From the NCBI GenBank assembly GCA_964539025.1, contig CAZIFA010000005.1:124001-188000 (forward strand): 64,000 bases of DNA, in the 5' to 3' direction. This DNA comes from Micavibrio_A sp964539025. Its GTDB lineage: Bacteria; Pseudomonadota; Alphaproteobacteria; Micavibrionales; Micavibrionaceae. The translations under genes were made by a program, and so were the position numbers. Under the pieces are notes generated by a model. The model had not been told where the DNA came from. It saw nothing but the letters and a program-made list of their open reading frames with translations, and searched no databases. Below, one piece after another: positions 52,669 to 60,393 of this stretch; the stretch's first letter is position 1, and the number at the start of each line of letters is the position of its first letter.

Positions 52669-53220
52669 ATGAAAGATGTGACGCAAGAGATTCTGGAATT
52701 TTGGTTCGAAGACACGCAGCCCGCACAGTGGTTTCAGGTCAATCCCGATTTCGACAATGAGATCAGGGAGAGATTTGAGGACGCTTATGACAAGGCATCG
52801 CGCGGCATTTTTGACGACTGGAAAACGGATTCGGATGGATGCCTGGCGCTGTGTATCCTTCTTGATCAGTTTCCTCGCAACATGTATCGCGGCACGGCCA
52901 AGGCGTTTGCCACCGATGCAAAGGCGCTCGTCGTCGCCAAATTCGCGCTGGCCAAGGGTTTCGATCAGGTCCTGACACCGATCAAGCGACGTTTTTTATA
53001 TTTGCCGTTCGAGCATAGCGAAAATCTGAACGATCAGCGCAAATGCGTCGATCTGTTCGATAAGATGAAGAAGGACGATCCGCTGGGCTATGATTATGCG
53101 CTTCGCCACCTCAAGGTCATTGAGAAATACGGGCGGTTCCCGCATCGCAATAAGATACTCTCGCGTATGAGTACGCCGGATGAGGAAGAGTATTTAGCTC
53201 AAGCGGGCGCTGGGTTCTAA
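52669..53220 (+). CDS. DUF924 family protein
   Basis: A 183-residue helical protein. EILEFWFEDTQPAQWFQVNPDFD at the start and ALCILLDQFPRNMYRGTAKAFATD are the DUF924 hallmarks; GRFPHRNKILSR closes the domain. The fold resembles TPR-like helical proteins and the function is unknown. It belongs with the small membrane protein upstream. Confidence 0.9.
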   Translation: MKDVTQEILEFWFEDTQPAQWFQVNPDFDNEIRERFEDAYDKASRGIFDDWKTDSDGCLALCILLDQFPRNMYRGTAKAFATDAKALVVAKFALAKGFDQVLTPIKRRFLYLPFEHSENLNDQRKCVDLFDKMKKDDPLGYDYALRHLKVIEKYGRFPHRNKILSRMSTPDEEEYLAQAGAGF

Positions 53221-53244
53221 TTCATTTATGTCTCGCCATAAAAA

Positions 53245-53330
53245 CGTCATCCCGAACGCGAAGCGGAGGGATCTTTGCCCTATCCGTTTTTGCCAAAGAT
53301 TCCTCACCCATAAAGGGTTCGGAATGACGG
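53245..53330. repeat. REP-like element, right member of an inverted pair
   Basis: Reverse-complement near-copy of 45504-45588: CGTCATCCCGAACGCG at the left and GGGTTCGGAATGACGG at the right. Both outer 30 bases match perfectly; differences are in the central dozen bases. Confidence 0.85.
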
Positions 53331-53418
53331 TTGTGGGCGGTTCTAACCCTGTACAAGTGCGCAAAACCCTTTAAAATAATTGGGTTAAAGGAGACGTGTT
53401 ATCAGTCCTTCCATCGTA

Positions 53419-55092
53419 TTGCTGAATATCATCGCCGGGGTCTGTTTCCTGCTGTGGGGCGTTACGCTTCTGCGGCTCGGAGTCACGCGCGGGTTCGGCG
53501 CGGAATTGCGCCGTTTCTTATCCATCTGCGCCAATAACCGGGTCACTGCGTTTTTTGCAGGGCTCGGCATGACGACGCTGCTGCAAAGTTCCATGGCAAC
53601 GACGCTCATTGTTACGGCGTTCGCGGGGCAGGGACTGGTTAATGCCAGCACGGGGCTTGCGATTATTCTTGGCGCCGATGTTGGCACGACGCTTGTTGCA
53701 CAGCTATTATCCCTCGATCTTTCCATGGCCACGCCGGTTCTGATGGTTGCGGGTTATATTTTTTACACTTTAGAGCACAATGGCCGACTAAAAAATATCG
53801 GGCGCATTATGATAGGTTTGTCCCTAATGCTCATGGCCCTGACCTGGATCAGGGATGCCGCCGTGCCGCTGAAAGAATCCGAAGTTTTGCCGGTCGTTCT
53901 GGGATCGCTGGACAGCGATCCGTTCTTTGCCCTTTTGCTCGCGATGATATTCACATGGATCGCGCATTCGTCGCTGGCCATTGTCCTGCTCATCATGTCA
54001 TTGGTGGGCAGCGGCGTTTTGCCACTGATGCTCGGGCTTTACATGGTTATGGGAGCCAATATCGGCGGGACCATTGCGCCGCTGATTTCAACCTTACGCG
54101 ACAACCCAACGGCGATGCGCATTCCGCTTGGTAATATGCTGATCCGCATCGTCGGCGTGATGGCTTGCGTCCCGTTCATTCATTTTACCCTGCCGTACCT
54201 CAACATGTGGGACACGGACCATGCCAAGCAGATCGTCGATTTTCACACCGCGTTCAATATTGTTCTGGCGATGGCGTTCTTGCCGTTCACAGGTGTGCTG
54301 AACAAGCTTTTGAAAGCTGCATTGCCGGATAAGCCGTTGCCGGACGATCCGGGCCGTCCGCGATATCTCAACGACAAAGATCTTGATATTCCATCCGTCG
54401 CGCTCGCATCCGCCGCGCGTGAGACGTTGCGGATGGGCGACATCATTCAACAAATGTTGGAAGACACGTTCAAGGTTCTAAAGAATAACGATGAGAAGTT
54501 GCTGGAGCGGATCAAACAGGAAGACGATACGGTCGACCGCTTGTACGGCAGCATCAAGCATTACATGGCCAAGCTAAGCCAGGAATTCATGGACCCCAAA
54601 GATGCGCAGCGCTATGTGCAAATTTTGACGTTCTCGACCAATATTGAACATATCGGCGATGTGATCGATAAAAACCTTCTGCCGATTCTGCAAAAGAAAA
54701 TCCGCAGCCAGCATAATTTTTCCGAGGCCGGGTTCAAGGAACTGGAGAATATTCACAAGCTGGTTTTGGAGAGCGTACAGTTGGCGCAATCCTTATTCAT
54801 ATCCGGAGACAAGGACACGGCGCGCAGGCTCGTCGAGGGTAAGGAGATCATCCGTAAAGCCGAGATCGATGGGATGAGTACGCATATCAACCGTCTTCGC
54901 AGCGGCGTTACAGAGACGATTGCGACATCGTCGTTCCATCTCGATATTGTCCGTGATTACCGCCGGATCAACACCTATATCTGTACGGTCGCTTTCCCAA
55001 TTTTAGAGGAAAGCGGTGAAATCCACGAAACGCGCCTGCGCCCGAAAAAGAAAAAGGAAGCGGAAGATGAGCAAATTCCAGAAAATCCTTAA
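53419..55092 (+). CDS. Na/Pi cotransporter family protein with PhoU-like domain
   Basis: A protein of about 557 residues with Na/Pi-cotransporter repeats (GLGMTTLLQSSMATTLIVTAF and GANIGGTIAPLISTL, each with the QSS/N-type signature), eight or more transmembrane helices, and a C-terminal PhoU-like helical domain (about 330-540). It likely moves phosphate across the inner membrane. The start is unclear: TTG 53419 has no ribosome site, while AAAGGAG at 53387-53393 points to in-frame ATC 53401, and a stop at 53386 excludes anything further upstream. Confidence 0.88.
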   Translation: MLNIIAGVCFLLWGVTLLRLGVTRGFGAELRRFLSICANNRVTAFFAGLGMTTLLQSSMATTLIVTAFAGQGLVNASTGLAIILGADVGTTLVAQLLSLDLSMATPVLMVAGYIFYTLEHNGRLKNIGRIMIGLSLMLMALTWIRDAAVPLKESEVLPVVLGSLDSDPFFALLLAMIFTWIAHSSLAIVLLIMSLVGSGVLPLMLGLYMVMGANIGGTIAPLISTLRDNPTAMRIPLGNMLIRIVGVMACVPFIHFTLPYLNMWDTDHAKQIVDFHTAFNIVLAMAFLPFTGVLNKLLKAALPDKPLPDDPGRPRYLNDKDLDIPSVALASAARETLRMGDIIQQMLEDTFKVLKNNDEKLLERIKQEDDTVDRLYGSIKHYMAKLSQEFMDPKDAQRYVQILTFSTNIEHIGDVIDKNLLPILQKKIRSQHNFSEAGFKELENIHKLVLESVQLAQSLFISGDKDTARRLVEGKEIIRKAEIDGMSTHINRLRSGVTETIATSSFHLDIVRDYRRINTYICTVAFPILEESGEIHETRLRPKKKKEAEDEQIPENP

Positions 55093-56569
55093 ATCTAACG
55101 GTTTGTCCGGATTGTCGTCCGGCGACCTGACCGTGCACACGCCGATCGATGGTAGCGTCATCGGCAAGCTACGCCAGAATAAAGTACGCGATGTCGAAGT
55201 TGCCGTGCGCAAGGCAGGTAAGGCGTTCGAACAATGGCGCGCCGTGCCTGCGCCCGTGCGCGGTGAGTTGATCCGATTGCTGGGCGAAGAATTGCGTAGC
55301 AGTAAGGATGATTTGGGTGCACTGGTAACGCTTGAGGCCGGGAAGATTTTATCCGAAGGTCTTGGCGAAGTGCAGGAGATGATCGATATATGTGATTTCG
55401 CGGTGGGTTTGTCGCGGCAGTTATACGGTTTGAGCATTGCATCCGAGCGTCCCGGCCATCATATGCGCGAACAATGGCAGCCGCTGGGGCCTGTCGGGAT
55501 TATAACCGCATTTAATTTCCCAGTGGCGGTATGGGCGTGGAACGCCGCGCTGGCGATTGTCTGCGGCGATCCTGTCATCTGGAAGCCTTCCGAAAAAACA
55601 CCGATTACGGCGCTGGCGTGCGAGAAGATTTTTGCCCGTACCGTGGCAAGATTCAAAAAGGCAGGACATGAATGTCCGGATGGGCTGGTGCAAGTTCTGA
55701 TCGGCGGCAGCGATATCGGCAAGGCTTTGTGTGAGCATCCGGGCGTTCCGTTGATCAGCGCCACAGGCAGCACACGCATGGGTAAGGCGGTTGCGGCGAG
55801 CGTTTCGGATCGTCTGGGCAAATCACTGCTGGAGCTTGGCGGCAACAATGCGATGGTGGTGTGCCCCAGCGCGGACATCGACATGGCCATGCGTGCGATA
55901 TTGTTCGGCGCGGTGGGAACGGCAGGGCAGCGTTGCACGACGCTGCGCCGTTTGATCGTCCATAAGGATGTGAAGGTGCCGTTGCTCAAGGCGCTGGAAA
56001 AAGCATATGGATCGGTGAAGATCGGCGATCCTTTGGACAAAAAGACCTTGGTCGGGCCGCTAATAGACGAAGCCGCGTACAGGGCTATGCAGAACGCGCT
56101 GGAAGAGGCGGTGCAGGCGGGTGGTAAAATACTTGTCGGAGGCGAACGCAAGAAAACCAAAGGTGGGTACTATGTTTCACCTGCCATCGTCGAGATGAAT
56201 GCGCAGACAGAGATCGTCAAACACGAAACTTTCGCGCCGATCTTGTATGTCATGACCTATGGCAAGTTTGAGGATGCGATCCGCATGAACAACGATGTGC
56301 CGCAGGGATTGTCGTCGTGTATTTTCACGTTGAATGTTCGCGAGGCGGAGACGTTCTTATCGAGCACGGGCAGTGATTGCGGGATAGCCAATGTAAACAT
56401 TGGACCCTCCGGGGCAGAGATAGGCGGGGCGTTCGGCGGTGAAAAAGAAACCGGCGGCGGACGGGAGAGCGGATCGGATTCATGGAAGAATTACATGCGC
56501 CGCCAGACGCAGACGGTGAATTACTCATCCAAACTACCCCTAGCGCAGGGCGTGGTGTTCGACGTTTAG
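55067..56569 (+). CDS. ALDH7-type aldehyde dehydrogenase
   Basis: A 500-residue NAD-dependent dehydrogenase of the antiquitin class. ITAFNFPVAVWAWNAALA, LLELGGNNAMVV (catalytic Glu) and AVGTAGQRCTTLRRL (catalytic Cys) are present, and the ending FGGEKETGGGRESGSDSWK is typical of ALDH7/AmaB enzymes that oxidise aminoadipate semialdehyde (piperideine-6-carboxylate) in lysine breakdown. The substrate is inferred from subfamily. ATG 55067 with GGAAG upstream lies inside the end of the transporter gene (26-bp overlap). Confidence 0.9.
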   Translation: MSKFQKILKSNGLSGLSSGDLTVHTPIDGSVIGKLRQNKVRDVEVAVRKAGKAFEQWRAVPAPVRGELIRLLGEELRSSKDDLGALVTLEAGKILSEGLGEVQEMIDICDFAVGLSRQLYGLSIASERPGHHMREQWQPLGPVGIITAFNFPVAVWAWNAALAIVCGDPVIWKPSEKTPITALACEKIFARTVARFKKAGHECPDGLVQVLIGGSDIGKALCEHPGVPLISATGSTRMGKAVAASVSDRLGKSLLELGGNNAMVVCPSADIDMAMRAILFGAVGTAGQRCTTLRRLIVHKDVKVPLLKALEKAYGSVKIGDPLDKKTLVGPLIDEAAYRAMQNALEEAVQAGGKILVGGERKKTKGGYYVSPAIVEMNAQTEIVKHETFAPILYVMTYGKFEDAIRMNNDVPQGLSSCIFTLNVREAETFLSSTGSDCGIANVNIGPSGAEIGGAFGGEKETGGGRESGSDSWKNYMRRQTQTVNYSSKLPLAQGVVFDV

Positions 56570-56604
56570 GCAATAATCTTACGTATTCCCGATTCGCGAC
56601 GATT

Positions 56605-56619
56605 TTAACGTTTTGTTAA
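56605..56619. promoter_or_regulatory. Perfect CtrA box, TTAA-N7-TTAA
   Basis: TTAA, seven bases (CGTTTTG), TTAA. It overlaps a weak -35 TTGTTA (56614-56619 region) that is followed 17 bp later by TTTATA. It lies 218 bp before the DUF465 gene and 142 bp before that gene's better promoter. The 56570-56836 gap has no other gene that I can see. Confidence 0.5.
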
Positions 56620-56760
56620 TTTTTATTATGGTAAATTTATAGAATGTGCAGAGAAATAACGCATTTCCGCACACGCCCCAGAACGGTTTGAAAGATTTCA
56701 AAAAATTGCCGCTCGCTTTCGCGCGCGCACATTGAAAGAAAGTTTCTTCCCAAAGCGTGT

Positions 56761-56790
56761 TTGCGAAAGTCCGTTTCTTGTGCCTATACT
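56761..56790 (+). promoter_or_regulatory. Promoter of the DUF465 gene
   Basis: TTGCGA at 56761-56766, 18-bp spacer, TATACT at 56785-56790; the start codon follows after 46 bp. Confidence 0.55.
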
Positions 56791-56836
56791 TTAACCACAC
56801 CAAACCAAAACCACTTTGACGAAAGGAGATCGCGTA

Positions 56837-57004
56837 ATGCAATCAACATCTGCGTCCCGTGTAAAAGCCCTCGAAGCCAGGCATGCTGCTCTCTCTCAGA
56901 AAATAGAAATCGAACAATCAAGACCGGGTAGTAATGACTGGTTTATAAAATCGCTGAAACGCCAGAGGCTGCATGTGAAGGAGCAATTGGAAGGCATCGC
57001 GTAA
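56837..57004 (+). CDS. DUF465 (YdcH-like) small protein
   Basis: A 55-residue helical protein, RVKALEARHAALSQKIEIEQ then LKRQRLHVKEQLEGI, matching the DUF465 family of short coiled-coil proteins common in alphaproteobacteria and often present in several copies. Function is unknown. AAAGGAG precedes ATG 56837; the frame also opens at TTG 56816, before that ribosome site. A strong terminator follows. Confidence 0.85.
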   Translation: MQSTSASRVKALEARHAALSQKIEIEQSRPGSNDWFIKSLKRQRLHVKEQLEGIA

Positions 57005-57032
57005 CATTTTTTTCGTGTTCTTTGAAGGACAG

Positions 57033-57066
57033 AAAAATGCGGCTCCGAACGTGAGCCGCATTTTTT
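57033..57066 (+). terminator. Terminator of the DUF465 gene
   Basis: Perfect stem AAAAATGCGGCTC / GAGCCGCATTTTT over a short CGAACGT loop, ending in T residues. Confidence 0.88.
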
Positions 57067-57082
57067 ATACTTATCCTATCAT

Positions 57083-57196
57083 GTCGCCCCCGCCTACGCG
57101 GGGACAGGCTGCGGCGGGGTTATAACGTGCGCAGCTTTGCTGCGCTCTTCCCGGGTCCCCGCTGTTTGTGTCTGCTTCGCAGACCGCGGGGATGAC
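57083..57196. repeat. REP-like palindromic element after trcR
   Basis: Several nested GC hairpins (CCCCGCCTACGCGGGG, GCGCAGCTTTGCTGCGC, GTCTGCTTCGCAGAC) enclosed by GTCGCCCCCGC and GCGGGGATGAC. It ends 3 bp before the trcR stop and probably serves as its 3-prime end structure. Confidence 0.75.
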
Positions 57197-57198
57197 AT

Positions 57199-57894
57199 TT
57201 AGCTCTTATTGCCCATGTTGGAGAGGAAGTTCGAAAAATCGAACCCGGCGAAAATGCCTTCCTTCGGATTTGAGGATTCCTGTTCCGGCTCGTTCTTCGC
57301 CTGTTGCTGGGCGAGGCGCTCGGCTTTGACGGCTGCAGGGTCTTTGCCTTGTGCGCGCAGGCCTTTTTCAGATGCCTTTTCCAGTTCCTGATACGTGCAA
57401 AGGCCAAGTTCCGCAGGGTGGCGAGGCTTGATGTTCGCTGCGTTCGGGTGCGTGCGGTCTTTCACCGAAGCGATCGTCGGCTTGGTGGTACCGACCAGCT
57501 TGCAGATTTGCGCGTCGGAGATTTCCGGGTGGTTCTTCTGGATCCACGCAATCGCGTCCGGCTTGTCCGTGCGTTTGGACACGGGCGTGTATTTCGGACC
57601 TTTGGCGCGGATCTTTACGGCCGGAAGGTCTGTGCGCGGACGCAGGATTTTCATGCGGTAGGAAGGATCGGCAATCGCCTTATCCAGTTCTTCTTGCGCC
57701 AGTTCATTGTTTTTGACCGGGTCGCGGCCAACCATGCCACGGCCGACTTCTTCGTCGGCCAGAGCCTGAACCTCGATCGAGTGCAGGCCGGTGAATTCGG
57801 CGATCTGTTCAAAGTCCAGCGCGGTGTTGTCGATAAACCATACGGCGGTCGCTTTGGGCATCAGCAGTTTGGGTGCATCTTGTGGTTTGCTCAT
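57199..57894 (-). CDS. trcR: Cell-cycle transcriptional regulator TrcR (DUF1013)
   Basis: A 231-residue protein highly typical of DUF1013: LLMPKATAVWFIDNTALDFEQIAEFTGLHSIEVQALADEE split over the first helix-turn-helix, ending with a second HTH-like segment ISDAQICKLVGTTKPTIASVK. In Caulobacter TrcR is a cell-cycle regulator, so it complements cckA and the CtrA boxes here. The last 40 residues are polar. AGGAGAAGAA lies before the ATG. Divergent from the DUF1192 gene. Confidence 0.9.
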   Translation of the reverse strand: MSKPQDAPKLLMPKATAVWFIDNTALDFEQIAEFTGLHSIEVQALADEEVGRGMVGRDPVKNNELAQEELDKAIADPSYRMKILRPRTDLPAVKIRAKGPKYTPVSKRTDKPDAIAWIQKNHPEISDAQICKLVGTTKPTIASVKDRTHPNAANIKPRHPAELGLCTYQELEKASEKGLRAQGKDPAAVKAERLAQQQAKNEPEQESSNPKEGIFAGFDFSNFLSNMGNKS

Positions 57895-58069
57895 AATTCT
57901 TCTCCGTCTCTTTCAGACATAGGTTTTCGTTGCCAAAACGCCCCATCCGTTTTGACCTTTTTGACATTAACAATGTCGGGGAATGGGGGAAATATAGCCA
58001 GCGGGCGGCCAAATGCAAGGGAATTTCTTTTGCTTGCGGGCAAAGGGCCGTTTTTGCTAGGCTTTTGCC

Positions 58070-58252
58070 ATGTTTGACCCTGATCTGGAACCGCAGAAAA
58101 AAGCCCCAAAGCTCAAAAACCTTGAGCCGATGTCGGTTGACGAACTGATGGCCTATGTCGAGGAGATGAAGGCCGAAATCGTGAGAGCCGAGGCCGAAAT
58201 CGCCAAGAAAAAGGCCTATGCATCCGCCGCTTCGTCCTTCTTCAAAACATAA
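58070..58252 (+). CDS. DUF1192 small protein
   Basis: A 60-residue protein with LEPMSVDELMAYVEEMKAEIVRAEAEIAKKK, the DUF1192 signature: a short leader and a single amphipathic coiled coil. It is confined largely to alphaproteobacteria and of unknown function. It is divergent from trcR. A GC hairpin without T run (58281-58304) follows. Confidence 0.85.
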   Translation: MFDPDLEPQKKAPKLKNLEPMSVDELMAYVEEMKAEIVRAEAEIAKKKAYASAASSFFKT

Positions 58253-58348
58253 TCGCCGCTTGAAACGAGGGGGTGTTAAGCCTTGCCTTCGGAATCAGGC
58301 AAGGGTAAGGTATGCGTCTTGTTTTAAGATAATGAAAAGGCACACGTC

Positions 58349-58807
58349 ATGGATGAAATTGAAAAAAGATTGCGCGAAAGCACGGATGCCTGCATCAAAA
58401 GCTTCGAGGACTGGGTGAAGGCCAGCAAGAGTCTAGAATCCCGTGAAGTCCTGATGGAGACGATGCACGAAGTGCGCAAAGTCATTTCCCGCGTTGAAAT
58501 TGAAATCGCTATTTCCGAGCGCGACCGCCTCGGTTCCCGTCCGATTCCGATCCCGGCTCACAGATCACAGCGCAAGCGTGAAGGCGGCGAAGATGCCGGC
58601 GGCGATGATCAGGAAAATTACAATTTCGATGAACAACAACCGCAAATGGTCGGTGGCGGCCAGGGTGGCGGTGGCAACGATCAGCGCCGTCAACAACACC
58701 ATAACCGCGGTCAGCGTCGTCCGATGCATGGACGTGGTGGTCAGGGCGGCGGCGGTCAAGGTGGCGGCGGTAACGGGAATAACGGAAATTCCGACAACGC
58801 GCAGTAA
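58349..58807 (+). CDS. Hypothetical protein with Gly/Asn/Arg-rich tail
   Basis: A 152-residue protein. Residues 1-60 form helices with many charged residues (ESREVLMETMHEVRKVISRVE). Residues 75-152 are a low-complexity Gly/Gln/Asn/Arg tail with RGQRRPMHGRGGQ and several GGQGGGG runs, resembling RGG-type RNA-binding tails. AAAGG precedes the ATG. No family recognised. The tail suggests nucleic-acid binding or phase separation, which is inference. Confidence 0.65.
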   Translation: MDEIEKRLRESTDACIKSFEDWVKASKSLESREVLMETMHEVRKVISRVEIEIAISERDRLGSRPIPIPAHRSQRKREGGEDAGGDDQENYNFDEQQPQMVGGGQGGGGNDQRRQQHHNRGQRRPMHGRGGQGGGGQGGGGNGNNGNSDNAQ

Positions 58808-58819
58808 TAAGCTTAAATA

Positions 58820-59542
58820 TTATAAATTATCTTTGCGGAGCCTGAACTCCGCAAAGTTTTTTGTGCTATCGGCACGCAGGAACAGGTTGGTTTTTAACTC
58901 GGTTTCGAGCGTAACCGGGATGGTAGGCATGTTGTTCGCACGCAATCTTGCGACATCTTTCATACGTGCGGCAAGATCGGCATTGCCCGGATCGACGCTC
59001 AGCGCGAAATCCCCGTTGCTTTTGGTGTATTCATGACCGCAGTAAATTTGTGTATTCAGCGGCAGGGATTTAATTTTTTGCAGGCTCGCGAATAAATCTT
59101 CCGCGCTGCCTTCGAGAAGGCGGCCGCAGCCCATGGAAAAAAGTGTATCGCCGGAAAAGAGTGCATTCATGGCCTTGCTGTAGAACACAACATGACCATT
59201 GGTGTGGCCGGGTGTTTCGATGACATCGAATGTGATGCCGCTTTGTTCGATTATATCACCCTCTTCAACGCCTTTGGTCGCGTGGGGGATCAGTTTAAGT
59301 TCTGCCTTGGGCGCAATGATCGGAATATTGTATTTTGCCTTTAATTCTGCATTTCCCGCGACATGATCAGCATGGTGGTGAGTGTTTAGGATCAGAACGG
59401 GGTTGAGGTCATGCTGTTGGATAAACGCATCGACGGGTTTGACCTGCCCTGGGTCGATAATCAGTACATCTTTATTTTCGCCTTCGACGATATAGGCGTA
59501 ATTGTCACGTAAGGTCGGAACGATGTGGATGCGCGTAATCAA
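58820..59542 (-). CDS. gloB: Hydroxyacylglutathione hydrolase (glyoxalase II)
   Basis: A 240-residue metallo-beta-lactamase-fold enzyme. The metal motif is in LNTHHHADHVAGN, with further ligands in ETPGHTNGHVVFY, FSGDTLFSMGCGRL and YCGHEYT. It hydrolyses S-lactoylglutathione to lactate and glutathione in methylglyoxal detoxification. Slightly shorter than the usual 250-255 residues. It overlaps the methyltransferase gene by 4 bp (ATGA). Confidence 0.93.
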   Translation of the reverse strand: MITRIHIVPTLRDNYAYIVEGENKDVLIIDPGQVKPVDAFIQQHDLNPVLILNTHHHADHVAGNAELKAKYNIPIIAPKAELKLIPHATKGVEEGDIIEQSGITFDVIETPGHTNGHVVFYSKAMNALFSGDTLFSMGCGRLLEGSAEDLFASLQKIKSLPLNTQIYCGHEYTKSNGDFALSVDPGNADLAARMKDVARLRANNMPTIPVTLETELKTNLFLRADSTKNFAEFRLRKDNL

Positions 59543-60393
59543 TGGGGTTTTTCTCCTGTCCCAATTTCATCCGTTCCTAAAAATTCCGCAAGCCTTGTTT
59601 TCGCGCTGCCGGGGCGAAGCGGTTGCTGTTGTGAGGTGTGTGGTGACCAGCCAAGCAGGAATATAACTTCAAAGCTCGCGCGGATACGGCCATCGGGATC
59701 GGCGAATTTTTGCGCGTAGAGTTCACCCGCACGCAGGAAAAGTTCCCGGCGGGTGAAATGCTTCGAGCGTTCGGTAATGGCGTTGCCTTCGCCCATCAAG
59801 CGAAGATCATGCATAAGTGGGAAAATAGAATCATATGTAACTGTCACAATATCGGAATCGACCACAGGCAGGGCAAATCCGGCTCTCTGAAGAAGTGCGC
59901 CCATCTGAGGTTTATCGGCAAAGGGCGCGATGCGCGGCGTGATGCCGCCGGACATGGCAAGTTCGGCTTCCGATAAACAGGCGCGGAGTTCGTGCAATGT
60001 TTCGCCGCCGAGCATGGCGGCAAGAAACAGCCCGTCTGGTTTAAGACTCTGGTTCATCTGGAGCAGTGCGCCGGGAAGATCGTTGACCGTATGCAAATTA
60101 AGGGCACTGACGATAAGATCTATGGAATTGGCGGTGAAGGGAAAGAAATCTTCTTCACAGATCACGTCGCGGTCGGTGACTATTTGCGTTTCGATGCCAA
60201 ACTCTTCAGCGGATAGTGAAGGGCCGCGCGATCCGATTTGAACACATATCGGGAATTTACGGCGAACGACCTGAAGCCGATCTGCAATGTTTTTCATCGT
60301 CCAGTCGAACAGGAAGCCGTGATGGGAAAAGGTCGGAGCGCTACGGGCGCGCTGGCGGCGGATCTGATCGCGGTCGAAGACGGCGATCATCAC
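59539..60393 (-). CDS. NDUFAF5/BioC-like SAM methyltransferase
   Basis: A 284-residue protein beginning FDRDQIRRQRARSAPTFSHH, with SIDLIVSALNLHTVNDLPGALLQMNQSLKPDGLFLAAMLGGETLHELR, the pattern (given here in separate strands) of the NDUFAF5-type family. In mitochondria this protein hydroxylates an Arg of a complex I subunit. The canonical Gly-rich SAM loop is weak (VQIGSRGPS). It sits between gloB and the 814-residue methyltransferase with 4-bp overlaps on both sides, so the three are one operon. Confidence 0.85.
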   Translation of the reverse strand: MMIAVFDRDQIRRQRARSAPTFSHHGFLFDWTMKNIADRLQVVRRKFPICVQIGSRGPSLSAEEFGIETQIVTDRDVICEEDFFPFTANSIDLIVSALNLHTVNDLPGALLQMNQSLKPDGLFLAAMLGGETLHELRACLSEAELAMSGGITPRIAPFADKPQMGALLQRAGFALPVVDSDIVTVTYDSIFPLMHDLRLMGEGNAITERSKHFTRRELFLRAGELYAQKFADPDGRIRASFEVIFLLGWSPHTSQQQPLRPGSAKTRLAEFLGTDEIGTGEKPH

